From Candidatus Norongarragalina meridionalis (lineage in GTDB: Archaea > Micrarchaeota > Micrarchaeia > Norongarragalinales > Norongarragalinaceae), in contig CABMDO010000018.1 of assembly GCA_902384935.1 (NCBI GenBank), positions 1 through 36,338 of the forward strand: a stretch of 36,338 bases of DNA, given 5' to 3'. Positions 1 to 9,720 of the stretch are shown piece by piece. Position 1 is the stretch's first letter. Each line of letters opens with the position of its first letter. The position numbers and the translations under genes are program-made. A model generated the notes under the pieces. That model ran no database searches and had not been told where the DNA came from. It saw only the letters and a list, made by a program, of their open reading frames with translations.

Positions 1-816
1 CGCTATCTTTTCGGCTTGTACAACGACGAAAGGCAGTCCTGCGCGCGCCGCATGAAGAAAAGCGGCGAGCCGGCCGACGCCTTGCGTGCGAGGATACTCG
101 AAAAAAGCGAGGAGGCGGAGGCGTTCGACGAGGCGGAAGCCGCGATGGCTCAGGCCGAGGAGGCGCTGAAAAAGAAGCAGGACAACGAGACGCACGAACG
201 GGCGCTTTCCGAATCATTGAAGCTGAAAGAGGACGCGGTTGAAAAGCAGGCGGAAGCGTGGGAAAAAGAACGTATGCTTCTTGACAAGGGAAGGCAGGAG
301 CTTTTCGCAGTCGAAGACACGATAACCAGGAAGCGCGACGCTCTCGCCAGCCAGCTGATGCCGTTGCAGCGCGTCTTCCGCAAGGTGGAGCGCAACGCGG
401 GCGACAAGGCGCTTGCGGAAGCGGCGCGCGCTTACGCCGACGCGCCTGTCGACGCGGTTCTGGCGGACGACGGCGTGCGCCTCGAAAGCACGATGAAGGC
501 GGCGAAGGCTTACGTCGAGGATTTGAAGCAGGACGCGGTAATAGACGAACTTCTTTCGGGAAAAATACTGCAGGACGCCTCCGCGCTGAAGCGCGAAGAA
601 GCAATCCGCGAGGAAAAGAGGAAGTCGCTCGCGCCGTTTTACGAGCAGGAGGCGCGGCTCAAGGACGCGAAAAAGGCGAAGGACGAGGCGAGCTCGGAAT
701 TCCAGCGCACGTGCGAGAAAACCACTTATCTATTGAACGAGTTCGAGGGCAAGCGCAAGCAGGCGGAGGAAAAAGCCGCCGCGTTGCTCGGCGCCAAGGT
801 AATACTCAAGGCGTGA
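1..816 (+). CDS. Coiled-coil protein, 5' end missing
   Basis: The frame is open from the first base, so the start lies outside the window; 271 residues and a TGA stop are visible. Most of the visible part is highly charged helix rich in Glu, Lys and Ala (for example EAEAAMAQAEEALKKKQ), with few glycines or prolines, which is what a long coiled coil looks like. There is no signal peptide, membrane segment or catalytic motif in the visible part. A TTG at base 16 could be read as a start, but the frame continues upstream of it without a stop. It converges on the giant surface-protein gene with 7 bases between the stop codons. It could be the coiled-coil arm of a larger ATPase or a structural protein; the visible part cannot decide. 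Confidence 0.7.
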   Translation, partial: RYLFGLYNDERQSCARRMKKSGEPADALRARILEKSEEAEAFDEAEAAMAQAEEALKKKQDNETHERALSESLKLKEDAVEKQAEAWEKERMLLDKGRQELFAVEDTITRKRDALASQLMPLQRVFRKVERNAGDKALAEAARAYADAPVDAVLADDGVRLESTMKAAKAYVEDLKQDAVIDELLSGKILQDASALKREEAIREEKRKSLAPFYEQEARLKDAKKAKDEASSEFQRTCEKTTYLLNEFEGKRKQAEEKAAALLGAKVILKA

Positions 817-823
817 GCCGCTA

Positions 824-3800
824 TCAGATTATTTTGCACTTCATCGATGCTTCGTCCGCTACCGGATTGAGTGTCGCCGTCACGCCCATTTCGGGATCTA
901 CACGCAGTATCTCCTTCTCCATTCCAATGTTGAAAGCCCCTGTAAGATACCACTTGCCTTCATAAAGCTTCTCTATTTTGTTCTGAATCAGCGAGTTGTA
1001 GATGCCCATGTAGGTTGACATCACTTCGGTTTCCCAGTCGCTGCTATCTACTCGGTTGCTGCGGTATCCTTTCGAGTTTATGCATGCATGGTTATTGTCG
1101 CATTTCAATTTGAACGCAATAACCAGCACTTTGGCTTCGAAGAATGCCGCGTTCTCCAACCTGAGAATTCCTTTCCGGTCCAGATCCTTGTAGCCGTTCC
1201 GATAGTTGTTCGCCATCTCGGGTGTCAAAAATATCGTCACCTTGTGAGCGGTGTTGTCTATCAGGCAACTGGGCGGCACTGGAGAGCCGGCGGGAATGCC
1301 CTGGGGGACTATGTAGGACGCAAGTTTCTGGTTTTCTGAGTCATATAGCGCTATTTCGTCTCCAACATCTACGACTTTGCCTCCGCACGTTCGTGAGAAC
1401 GAAATGCTGGGGCCGGTACCAGGCGTATGGGTGCCATCTGGATTAGTTATTGTGAGATCCGCGTAGTTGGGATATGTCTTCACGTCGTCAATAAGGCAGT
1501 ATCCCTGAGAGTTCCGGCTTATCAGAAGCTTATTCGTCGGCTCGTTCGCGGTCGTATACTCGTAAGTCACCTTTACCAGGGTTTCGCTTATGATGGCTTT
1601 GAGGTTCTTGACCTTGTCGCCGACCGCAGGCGCGACCGCCGCGGCAACGCAATACTCGCCGCTTCCGCAGGCGGCGTAACCGACAGTCGTGACGTACTTC
1701 CACGCGAGGTTGCTCTGCACGTGGTCGTAGTTCGCGCTCGCTATGCAGCACTTCTTGGTCGCCACGGTGCAGGGCTTCGGCAAATAGCCCTTGCTGTCGA
1801 GCTCAACTGTTGATTCGCCGCTAGCGCACGCATCCTTGCATGTTCCGGAGTACGCCCACTTGTCGCCCACCATCAAGCCGCATTCTCCTGCAGCCATCGG
1901 GCCGACAAGCTTGTAGTATTCAATTGTGGAATCGCTCGGCGCACTGCCGCACGTTCCTTCAGTGGGCGGTTTGTCTGTCGCGACGGATTTTTCAAGCTTG
2001 CACTTGCTGCCGCTTGCCGGGGGCGTAATCGGCGTCTCCTTCACACGCTTCTCGTGAGTCAGCGTGTTGATTTCCTCGTTGGGATTGTCCGGGTTCGGCT
2101 TCCAATCGCCGTTTATCGTTATCTCGATGGGCTTCTCGCGCGGGCCGTATTCCCCGCCTGGCTGAACCTGCTCCTTGCCGGAACCCGCCTTCGCGTCTAC
2201 CTTGAATTCGGTTTTCGTGCAAGTAACGCCGCTCACTCCGCTGCAGGATGGTTCCGCCTGCAGGTTCCAAACATACGCGTTGCTTGGGTTCGCTTCCAGG
2301 ATTCTTCCTGCGCTTGCCACGACGGGTATCTCGCGCATCTGGTAGTCGCTGCCGTAGTTGCTTATCTTGAGGATTCCTCCGGTGCATTCGCCTCCCTTCT
2401 CCGCCGAAGCGGTAAGGGTGCCCTTCTTCCACGTAATCTTGGCGCACTTGTTGTTGCTCGTCACCTTAGCATCCGTCAAATCGACGTCGAACGTGACGCC
2501 CTTGTCGTTTTCGCCCTTGTCCGCTATTTCGGTGCTCCTGAGCATCTGTATCACGGCGGGCCTGAAGTCGTCCTCTTCGACTGTGACGGAAACGGACTTC
2601 GGCTTCTGCATTCCAGCGCGGTACATCTCGATTGTTCCCGAATCGTCGCCGCAAGAACTGTCCTTGCCCGTAATCTTGCAGTCGTACGTCGCGGTTATCT
2701 TCGTCCCGCTGCATGAAACCTTAGCCTTCGTGTCCTTGGGAGCCTTGCACAGGACGGAAAGCCCGTTCATTGATGGAAGTTCGCGCTCGTACCTGCCCTT
2801 GCCTGAAACGGGGTTGTACTTTATCGTAATCTCGTCGGGCAAGCCGTACTGGTCCAAATCCTCGGTGCCTGCCTGCGCCTGAAGTTGCGGGAACATGCAG
2901 TTGGACGGCATCGTTCCGCCCATCAGCGGGAACGGAGAGTATTGCGCGGGTTGCGCGCCGAGCGCCTGCGCGGTCGAGACAAGCGGCGTCTGCACGGTCA
3001 CGCGGATCGGCACGCGCTTCAGCTGTCCGGGTCCCGTCTTTATGACGAGGAATCCCTCCTGCGTGCCTCCGAGCCCGCCGTTGTAGAAGTAATCCGCGCC
3101 CGTGTACTTCGCGGTTATCTGAAGCTCGGAAGCGGTGCAGGATTCGATCGTTACTTTAACGGGAGGAGTCGAGGAAGAAGTCTGCGGCGCGATGGTGTTC
3201 TGCGTCTGTTGCTGGCAAAGCTGCTGGTAGCTTGCGCCTCCGCTAAGATACATCGACGAGCCGTAGCCCGACGCCGAGTAGGAGCAGAGTTGCGGGTTCT
3301 GGCAGATGTAGGGATACTGGCAGTACATCGACATGCCGTAGGAAGAGTAGGCGTTCGTTCCGTATGCCGAGGTGCCGGTTGTTCCATAACCCGACGTGCC
3401 CGTGCCGTACATGGACCACGGCGACTGGTACTGCGCGGAGCCGTAGCCCGAAGCGAGCGTCTGTGAATTGACGGAAGTGGGGCAGTTTGCGGCGGTTCCG
3501 TAGGAAAGCGATGCGCCGTATCCCTGTCCGTAAGCCGAAGCGCCTGCGGTAACTCCGCTCTGCGAGGAAAGCGCGCCGTATGCATTGTAGTAGGATTGCG
3601 TCGAATACGGCGAATACGAAGACCACACGTTGCTCTGCGGCTGGTACTGGTTCTGCTGGTAGCCGTAGTAGGACTGCGGCGTGGTGCCGTAGTTCTGCTG
3701 GTACTGCTGGGAAGTGAGCGAGGTTACGGGCGCGTCGAATCCCTCGACGCGGCATTCCTCGGGCGGGGTATCAAGCGAAATCAGGAATCCCTGCGTGTCC

Positions 3801-6800
3801 GACGGCTTGGTGTTGCTTACCGCGAAGTCTATCTGCGAGGGCAGCGTCTGCGGCCCGACATCGCACTCGAAACACTTCATGCTGTTGGAGCACTTCATGG
3901 AGGGAACGTAGGCGCAGTCGCGCGCTATTGCTTCGGCGTCCGCGAGGCATGCGTACGGCTTCACGCACGCAGCAGGCGGCGGACCCTGCACGGTTACCTT
4001 TACTGCAACTGTCGCGGTGGCCTTCTGCTTCGGCGACAATTTCGCGGTAAACGTTATGATGCAGTTCGCCGTAGCGGTCGCGTTCGTCTTCACGTACACC
4101 TCGACAGGCACTTCGCTGTCAGGCGTGAGAGTGAACGACTGCGGCGAGGTGTAAATCAAGCCCGCCATGTCCGCGGCTGTTGCGTTCCCGGCTGCGTCGG
4201 CGCATACGACGTCCGCGGAAACCGAGGAGCGTACGGGCAGCAGCGTATTAACGATAACCTGCTTCGTAGTTGCGCGCACGTCCGCGGACGAACCCTCGAT
4301 TGCAAGAGTCTCGGGCTGCACCTGCACGAAATCTCCGGCGAGCGAGGTAATCGCGCATTCCTCGTACGTCTGGAACGCGGGGTTCTGCACGCGCACGCCG
4401 ATTATCCCGATGGAAGCGGACTGGAGCTTTGCGGCGTATTTTCCGTCGGCTCCGAGGTTGCGGGCGTTCTCGCCTACGAGCGCGAGTTCCTCGCCGTTGA
4501 GCGGCGCGCCGTCGCAGTCAAAGAACGTAACCGTAGCATCGGTAACCGGAACGTCGAGCCTGTCAAGCACCGTAACCTTCACGTTCTCCGACAATCCCGC
4601 CACGAGTTCGGTGGGCTTTATCAGAACTTTGAAAGCATTCGTGCCCGTTATTTTCGCGTACGACTGAAGCACCGCGGGTTCAACGCCGCTGTCTGCGAAA
4701 TTGATGGTGAACTGGAACGGCTCGTAATCCGACGCGCGCAACGCACGCAAAGTTATCACGCCCGACGCGCGTTCGCCGGGAGCGATTGAAACCTGCACGC
4801 TGCGCTCCTTCGCCGTATCTGCAGCAGCCATGGACGCTCCGCCGGCAACCTGCCACGAGACTATTTCGACGTTCGTGCCAGTGCCGAGCGTAAGGCGGTT
4901 CGCCGTAGCGTCTATGGCGAGAACGTCGTAATAAAGCTTGAACGTCTTTCCGAGCTCGATTTCAGGGGCGTCGCGGTAGATTTTCCCGTCCACGTCGAAA
5001 TACAAACGCACACAAACGCTTCCGGAGCATAGCATCGGCTCCTTCGTTACCGCGATCTCGTCCTTGTTCGTCTTGGCGCCGCAGAAGTCGGCGTCGGTTA
5101 TATACGCCTTCGGAAGCAGCGAGTTGATGAGCGCCGAATCGGTCGGAACGGTGAATGGAACGCCGCCGCGGAAGCCATGCATCGACGAGAATATTTTCAC
5201 GCTGTCGTTGGATTTAGCCTCGGGGCTCACCGCTATCTTGAGTTCTATTTCCTTGGTGCCGACGAATCCTTCGGGCAGGACGAACTGCACCCATTTAAGC
5301 ATCGAGGACGTCTCGTTGCCCTGCGCGAGGCAGTTGCTGGAGTCGAAGGACGAACCCGAATAAACCGTGTCGCTTATCGAGGAATCGAACGACTGAATAG
5401 CCGCGATTTCCTCGCCCACCGTCTGCTTGTCGCCGACTTTTATGAAAACGTTCGTAGCGTTGAAATCGCTCGACGGAACCGTAGCGAGGAAGCGGGCGTA
5501 ATACGAGTCGCCGTTGCTTACCTCCTTGACCGCGTCGCCCTTGGCGTCGAAGAGTCCCTCGAATCTCAGGGAAACGTCCTTCGCGATCGCAGTCGGATAC
5601 ATGTATAGCGGCGCGTAGGCGCGTTCGCCGGGATTAAGCGTAATCGAAGCGGTTTCCGCGTTCAAGTATCCTTTGACAGATGCCTTGAAAGTGAACTCTT
5701 CGTTCGGTGCAACTGCGAAGACGCACGCCGAACCGTTCGAGGTGCACGTCGCGATCGTCTTTCCTCCCGCATTCAGCGAGACAAGCGCGTTCACGATGGA
5801 TACGTTGGTTGCCACGTCGCGCGGCTCTATTGAAAAGAACGCGGGCGGGTACTGCATCACTACGAATAGTTGCGCGCCCTCCTTCACGTCGACGATGTCG
5901 CTCTTGCCGTCGGCGTTGTCAAGCGTCGCGGTTGCGTAAATCTTGTAGGACTTCCCGTTGAGCTGCTTCGGCACGCGCACGTACGCAGTACCATCCGAGG
6001 CGGTGCCCCATGTCGGAACGCCGAGCGGGAATCCCTCGCCGCGGAACAGCGAAACGTAGGCGTTCGGCGCGGGCTGCTGCGCCTGCGTCACGGTGACGAG
6101 AACATCCACGTAGTTGCCTGCGCTTTCCTTTTCAAGCACGAACGCCTTGGAATCCCCTGCACGCAGCTGATCGTCGTAAGAAGGAAGACAACCGTCCTTG
6201 TAGGCGGTGACGTAGAACGCCTTGTTCTTCGCCAGCGCCACCCTCGCAGAACCAAGAGCATCGGTCTGCTCCTGCGCGAGTTGCACCTTGGTGGAGCGGT
6301 CGTACACCGTCACGAACGCGCCTTCGAGCCTGGAGCCGTCGGCATCGGTAACCGCCACCGAGAGGAAGTTCCCGCCGTCAGTTGCGCGCTCCATGCGCAC
6401 AACCGCGAGCGGCGCGGAAGACGTTTTATCGAATGAATAGGATTCCGTTCCGGAATACGCGACGTATCCGTCCGTCGGGTCCTTCGCGCTTATCGTGAAC
6501 GAAGTGCCGTACGCCATGTCCTCGAACAGCGCGTTGCCCGATGCGTCGGTGCGTGCGCTCTTGATTACCGCAGATGTTGCGGAATCGAACAAAGTGACGA
6601 GGATGCCCGACAGAACGTCGCCTTCCGTTGATTTAACCGAAACAAGCGCGGGTCCCGTTTTCGCCGCATCCTGGCTGGGCGCGACCTCTACTATTATCAT
6701 CTGTTGCAGCTGCGCGGAATAGACGCTCGCCTGCTTTTTCGCGAATCCTTCCTTGTCGACGGAGAGCGTGGCGTGGTCCGGAAGCGCGCCCTCGAGGCGT

Positions 6801-7342
6801 ATCACCGCTTCGCCGAAATAATCCGTAATCTTTGTGCGCGCGTTGCCGTCGTCGAGCATGAGCATCACGTTCGCTCCCTCGACGTCGTTTCCGTCCGCGT
6901 CCTTCACCTTTATCGTGACGTCGGTTGCCGCAGGCGCCGACGAGGTAAGCGTAACCTCAGGCGTGCTTATGGAAATGGACTGCTTGGAAAGCGATTCAAA
7001 ACCCGTTGCGTCGACGTTGACCGCGAGCTGCGACGTGGCGGGAACGCCTGCGAACGAAACAAGCCCCGACGTGTCGGAATACGCGTTGTCGAACGCCGAG
7101 CCGTCCACGTAAAGCGCGACGCGCGCCCCTGGAACCGACTTTCCGCTCTGGTCCTTGACTGAGAAAGAGAGCGTCTTCTTCTCCGCCGCAGGCGCAAGAA
7201 GGTTCGGGAACGCGAGCATTGCGAGCGCCCCTACGAGCAGCAGCACGATAATCGGGACGAGGACTTCCGGCATCGGAACGCCCTTGTCTTTAAGGCTCCC
7301 TATGAAGGATTCGTAACGCTCCTTCAAGTCGTCAAGTACCAT
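824..7342 (-). CDS. Giant membrane-anchored surface protein with Ig-like repeats and a Tyr/Gln-rich domain
   Basis: A 2172-residue protein. A short cytoplasmic N-terminus is followed by one membrane segment at about residues 29-50 (VPIIVLLLVGALAMLAF). Residues about 55-575 hold six successive beta modules resembling carboxypeptidase-regulatory/CNA-B domains, each with a V.D..G..V.GA.V..... pattern followed by a T-D-x-x-G turn. Further Ig-like beta segments follow. Residues about 1205-1390 form a low-complexity stretch dominated by Tyr, Gln, Ser and Gly. The remaining C-terminal part is rich in Cys and extracellular-looking. The gene lies 35 bases after the stop of the 503-residue anchored protein, with a TATA-like CTTTTTAATAG about 25 bases before its ATG, so it probably also has its own leaderless promoter. 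It is inferred to be an adhesin or S-layer-associated envelope protein; the exact role is unknown. Confidence 0.85.
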   Translation of the reverse strand: MVLDDLKERYESFIGSLKDKGVPMPEVLVPIIVLLLVGALAMLAFPNLLAPAAEKKTLSFSVKDQSGKSVPGARVALYVDGSAFDNAYSDTSGLVSFAGVPATSQLAVNVDATGFESLSKQSISISTPEVTLTSSAPAATDVTIKVKDADGNDVEGANVMLMLDDGNARTKITDYFGEAVIRLEGALPDHATLSVDKEGFAKKQASVYSAQLQQMIIVEVAPSQDAAKTGPALVSVKSTEGDVLSGILVTLFDSATSAVIKSARTDASGNALFEDMAYGTSFTISAKDPTDGYVAYSGTESYSFDKTSSAPLAVVRMERATDGGNFLSVAVTDADGSRLEGAFVTVYDRSTKVQLAQEQTDALGSARVALAKNKAFYVTAYKDGCLPSYDDQLRAGDSKAFVLEKESAGNYVDVLVTVTQAQQPAPNAYVSLFRGEGFPLGVPTWGTASDGTAYVRVPKQLNGKSYKIYATATLDNADGKSDIVDVKEGAQLFVVMQYPPAFFSIEPRDVATNVSIVNALVSLNAGGKTIATCTSNGSACVFAVAPNEEFTFKASVKGYLNAETASITLNPGERAYAPLYMYPTAIAKDVSLRFEGLFDAKGDAVKEVSNGDSYYARFLATVPSSDFNATNVFIKVGDKQTVGEEIAAIQSFDSSISDTVYSGSSFDSSNCLAQGNETSSMLKWVQFVLPEGFVGTKEIELKIAVSPEAKSNDSVKIFSSMHGFRGGVPFTVPTDSALINSLLPKAYITDADFCGAKTNKDEIAVTKEPMLCSGSVCVRLYFDVDGKIYRDAPEIELGKTFKLYYDVLAIDATANRLTLGTGTNVEIVSWQVAGGASMAAADTAKERSVQVSIAPGERASGVITLRALRASDYEPFQFTINFADSGVEPAVLQSYAKITGTNAFKVLIKPTELVAGLSENVKVTVLDRLDVPVTDATVTFFDCDGAPLNGEELALVGENARNLGADGKYAAKLQSASIGIIGVRVQNPAFQTYEECAITSLAGDFVQVQPETLAIEGSSADVRATTKQVIVNTLLPVRSSVSADVVCADAAGNATAADMAGLIYTSPQSFTLTPDSEVPVEVYVKTNATATANCIITFTAKLSPKQKATATVAVKVTVQGPPPAACVKPYACLADAEAIARDCAYVPSMKCSNSMKCFECDVGPQTLPSQIDFAVSNTKPSDTQGFLISLDTPPEECRVEGFDAPVTSLTSQQYQQNYGTTPQSYYGYQQNQYQPQSNVWSSYSPYSTQSYYNAYGALSSQSGVTAGASAYGQGYGASLSYGTAANCPTSVNSQTLASGYGSAQYQSPWSMYGTGTSGYGTTGTSAYGTNAYSSYGMSMYCQYPYICQNPQLCSYSASGYGSSMYLSGGASYQQLCQQQTQNTIAPQTSSSTPPVKVTIESCTASELQITAKYTGADYFYNGGLGGTQEGFLVIKTGPGQLKRVPIRVTVQTPLVSTAQALGAQPAQYSPFPLMGGTMPSNCMFPQLQAQAGTEDLDQYGLPDEITIKYNPVSGKGRYERELPSMNGLSVLCKAPKDTKAKVSCSGTKITATYDCKITGKDSSCGDDSGTIEMYRAGMQKPKSVSVTVEEDDFRPAVIQMLRSTEIADKGENDKGVTFDVDLTDAKVTSNNKCAKITWKKGTLTASAEKGGECTGGILKISNYGSDYQMREIPVVASAGRILEANPSNAYVWNLQAEPSCSGVSGVTCTKTEFKVDAKAGSGKEQVQPGGEYGPREKPIEITINGDWKPNPDNPNEEINTLTHEKRVKETPITPPASGSKCKLEKSVATDKPPTEGTCGSAPSDSTIEYYKLVGPMAAGECGLMVGDKWAYSGTCKDACASGESTVELDSKGYLPKPCTVATKKCCIASANYDHVQSNLAWKYVTTVGYAACGSGEYCVAAAVAPAVGDKVKNLKAIISETLVKVTYEYTTANEPTNKLLISRNSQGYCLIDDVKTYPNYADLTITNPDGTHTPGTGPSISFSRTCGGKVVDVGDEIALYDSENQKLASYIVPQGIPAGSPVPPSCLIDNTAHKVTIFLTPEMANNYRNGYKDLDRKGILRLENAAFFEAKVLVIAFKLKCDNNHACINSKGYRSNRVDSSDWETEVMSTYMGIYNSLIQNKIEKLYEGKWYLTGAFNIGMEKEILRVDPEMGVTATLNPVADEASMKCKII

Positions 7343-7377
7343 GAATTAATCTGTGCGGACTCTATTAAAAAGCGTTA

Positions 7378-8889
7378 TCAGGCGGGCGCGGAGGACGAAC
7401 CCGGCGAATAGTAAATCGGCTCCGCCCACCAGCAGAAATTGTTCAGGAGAATCGGGTCGATTCTGTACGTCGGATCATAATCCACGAATCTGAATTGTAT
7501 GCGCGGACCGCCGCCGCCCTGCGAAGACGGACCGATGTAGGTGCACGTGCCTTTGGTTTCGCCGGTACCGCACGTCTCCTCGTTCGTGCTGAGGGAGTCC
7601 AGCGTCGGCCACGTCGGCCCCGTCGGTCCCAGAAGCGTCTTCGTGCAGTTCGTCCAACTGCCTTCATCGTGCGCAGTGTAGTCGGGCAACGGGCACAGCG
7701 TCGAGGTGTCCGACGCGCATACCTGGAGCATGAGCATGTCGCCGCCTCCGAGCTTGCCTTCGCCCGGCGCGAGCTTCGTGGATATTCCGCTCGCGCACGA
7801 CGGAAGGAGCACGTTATTCTTGAACGAAGTCACGGTGTCCGGGTTCAGGCCGCTGCCCGTGAAATGCTGCTGCGAACCGTAAAGCGCGATGCTCTCGCAA
7901 TTCCCGTTTTCTCCCTGGTTGCAATATCCCTCGACTACTCCGTTCTTTTCTCCGCTTCCGCCGCCCGGCGTCGCGTCGGCGCCGTACGCCAATCCCGCCC
8001 ACACCTTGAACGCCCGGTCGTAGTACCTGAACAGCGGGTAGTTTATCGGCAGATAGAAGTTGGCGTCGCTGATTGCGCCGGAACGCACCTGGTTGCCCGT
8101 CTTGTCGTCGCTGAATATGCGCGGCATTATCGGGTAGATGTTCGGATCCTGCACGTTAACCTTCACGAAGAACGCGCCGTTCTCGCACCCGGGAATCACG
8201 ATGCCCGGGTTTCCCTTGGCGTCCTTGCGCACGGTGCACGCCGGCGCGTCGACGCCGTCCGCCGGCACGGAGCAGCACTGCAGGTTTCCGTTCGCGAATT
8301 CGCCGCAATCGAGCATCCCCCCGCCGAGAAGCGCGCGGCATAGCTCGGGGTAGCGCGGGTCCTGCGAATTAAGGAACACCGAGAACTGCTCGGAGTTCGC
8401 GGGCGCGAACGTTATGCCCTCGAACGGAACGGTTTCATTGAGCGCGTATATCCAAGCAGGCAGTCCGTAGAGAGCGCTGTGCTGGCACGACGGATTGTCC
8501 TTCCCGCGCTCGCCCTGGCATTCCTCGCCTCCGCCGCTCGCGTACGAGCATACCACTTCCTCGAGGATTCCGTTGATTTTCTTGCACTCGTTGAAGCGCA
8601 GGTTTTTCAGAGTTTCCGAATTCTGCGCGTTCCTGATGTCGAACAGCGTCCACCAGCACTCCTTCGTCAGGTAGGTTTCGATGACTCGGCTGAGGCTTTC
8701 GCGGAATACCGAGCCCAGGTCGGTCCTGTAAATTTCCAGAAGCGAGACTATTCGGTTGTGGTAGGCGTCGTTCGTTATTATCGCGGTTTCGCCAACTTCG
8801 ATTTTGTTCAGCGAAACGACGAAGATGATGGCGGCGAGGAAGACTATGGTGCCCAGAAGGGGCGCCGCGATGAAAGCACGCCGTGCCAT
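7378..8889 (-). CDS. Membrane-anchored surface protein, 503 residues, unknown function
   Basis: A basic N-terminus (MARRAF) runs straight into one membrane segment at residues about 7-27 (IAAPLLGTIVFLAAIIFVVS). A helical segment of about 60 residues follows, then a large Cys- and aromatic-rich, probably extracellular, domain with recurrent Cys-Trp-Trp (near residue 78 and near the C-terminus). The N-terminus faintly recalls archaeal type IV pilin-like proteins, but I see no clear prepilin peptidase site, so I do not call it a pilin. It is the first gene of a minus-strand unit with the giant surface protein and is divergent from the two tyrosine-rich secreted proteins; a TATA-like TTTTAAAAGC lies about 25 bases before its start. 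The family is not recognised. Confidence 0.75.
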   Translation of the reverse strand: MARRAFIAAPLLGTIVFLAAIIFVVSLNKIEVGETAIITNDAYHNRIVSLLEIYRTDLGSVFRESLSRVIETYLTKECWWTLFDIRNAQNSETLKNLRFNECKKINGILEEVVCSYASGGGEECQGERGKDNPSCQHSALYGLPAWIYALNETVPFEGITFAPANSEQFSVFLNSQDPRYPELCRALLGGGMLDCGEFANGNLQCCSVPADGVDAPACTVRKDAKGNPGIVIPGCENGAFFVKVNVQDPNIYPIMPRIFSDDKTGNQVRSGAISDANFYLPINYPLFRYYDRAFKVWAGLAYGADATPGGGSGEKNGVVEGYCNQGENGNCESIALYGSQQHFTGSGLNPDTVTSFKNNVLLPSCASGISTKLAPGEGKLGGGDMLMLQVCASDTSTLCPLPDYTAHDEGSWTNCTKTLLGPTGPTWPTLDSLSTNEETCGTGETKGTCTYIGPSSQGGGGPRIQFRFVDYDPTYRIDPILLNNFCWWAEPIYYSPGSSSAPA

Positions 8890-8910
8890 AAGCGGAGAAC
8901 GCGCTCCTGC

Positions 8911-8961
8911 TTTTAAAACCCAACAAAACCCTTAAAAGCACAAAAGACACCACTATATAGG
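8911..8961. promoter_or_regulatory. Divergent promoter region of the surface locus
   Basis: Between the divergent starts at 8889 (minus) and 8970 (plus) there are TATA-like elements for each side: TTTTAAAAGC at 8911-8920, about 26 bases from the minus start, and CTTAAAAGC at 8931-8939, about 34 bases before the plus ATG. A further AT-rich CTATATAGG lies at 8953-8961. The minus transcript is predicted to be leaderless, the plus one to have a very short leader. Confidence 0.5.
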
Positions 8962-8969
8962 GGATACAA

Positions 8970-9245
8970 ATGCGTTTGACTGCGTTCGCACTGCTCGTGC
9001 TCGTCGCGAGCGTGAGCGCCTGGAACTATTACTACGACACTTGGCAGTCGGAAGGGGTCCGCAACAACCAGTATTACTCTTATTCGACGGTCGGGATAAC
9101 GCCAATAGTGCAGCAGCCCGCCTACCAGCCCGTTTACTACGGCTATTACTGGCAGCCCGTCGTCTACAGGGTCCAGCCGTACTGGGTTTACGGCGCATGC
9201 TGGGACAGCCGCTGGGGATTCGGCTCCTGGTACTGCAACGATTAA
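8970..9245 (+). CDS. Small secreted Tyr/Trp-rich protein
   Basis: A 91-residue protein with a classical signal peptide (MRLTAFALLVLVASVSA, cleavage likely near residue 17). The mature part of about 74 residues contains 15 Tyr and 7 Trp, plus many Gln, Pro and Val, in short repeats such as PVYYGYYWQPVVY. Two Cys near the C-terminus could form one disulfide. There is no membrane anchor and no catalytic motif. A second protein of the same character follows 93 bases downstream, and the giant protein across the divergent promoter has a Tyr/Gln-rich segment, so an extracellular structural, adhesive or oxidative cross-linking role is a reasonable guess. The family is not recognised. Confidence 0.7.
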   Translation: MRLTAFALLVLVASVSAWNYYYDTWQSEGVRNNQYYSYSTVGITPIVQQPAYQPVYYGYYWQPVVYRVQPYWVYGACWDSRWGFGSWYCND

Positions 9246-9338
9246 CGCCCTGCAGGACGCACGCTGCTGCGGCGTCAAGTTGGAAAAACGCAACGTTTTT
9301 ATGCGGTTCAACTCCGAGTTTAGCAGAGGGGGATTTGA

Positions 9339-9689
9339 ATGAAGAACGCACTGTTCGTTTTCGCGGTTCTGGCAGCTGCTTCCAGCGCCAGCGCATGGTA
9401 TTTCTACCTCGACGGCTTGGGATTCGGCAACAGCCACCCCACGTATTACTACCAGCCCGCGCCGACGGTGATATACAACCCGCCGGTTTACTCGCCCTAT
9501 CCGTATTACCCGGCGTATTACTCGCCCTACCCGTACTACTCTTACGCGCCCGCGTACTACTACAGCGGCACGTACAACACGTACAGCTACAGTTACGATT
9601 ACGACTACAGCTACCATTCCAGCGGGCCTTCCACGGTGGAGCACTACCACTACTGCTGCAGCGGCTCGTCCTGCGGCTGGAACTGCTGA
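9339..9689 (+). CDS. Small secreted tyrosine-rich protein
   Basis: A 116-residue protein with a signal peptide (MKNALFVFAVLAAASSASA). About 28 residues are Tyr, in a proline-tyrosine repeat (YSPYPYYPAYYSPYPYYSYA is the core) followed by alternating Tyr-Ser/Asp and a C-terminal HYHYCC...CGWNC cluster with four Cys. A Shine-Dalgarno stretch (AGAGGGGG at 9324-9331) sits 7 bases before the ATG, and a TATA-like CGTTTTTATGC lies at 9295-9305, so it has its own promoter separate from the upstream Tyr/Trp-rich gene. The composition recalls secreted structural proteins whose tyrosines stack or are cross-linked. That is inference; no enzyme activity is visible. Confidence 0.7.
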   Translation: MKNALFVFAVLAAASSASAWYFYLDGLGFGNSHPTYYYQPAPTVIYNPPVYSPYPYYPAYYSPYPYYSYAPAYYYSGTYNTYSYSYDYDYSYHSSGPSTVEHYHYCCSGSSCGWNC

Positions 9690-9720
9690 ATTTTTAATTC
9701 CGTAACGCCATTCGTAGAGT

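Noticed and set aside
7378-8889. Type IV pilin identity for the 503-residue anchored protein
   Set aside because: The N-terminal helix is similar, but there is no clear prepilin cleavage motif and the protein is far too large for a major pilin.
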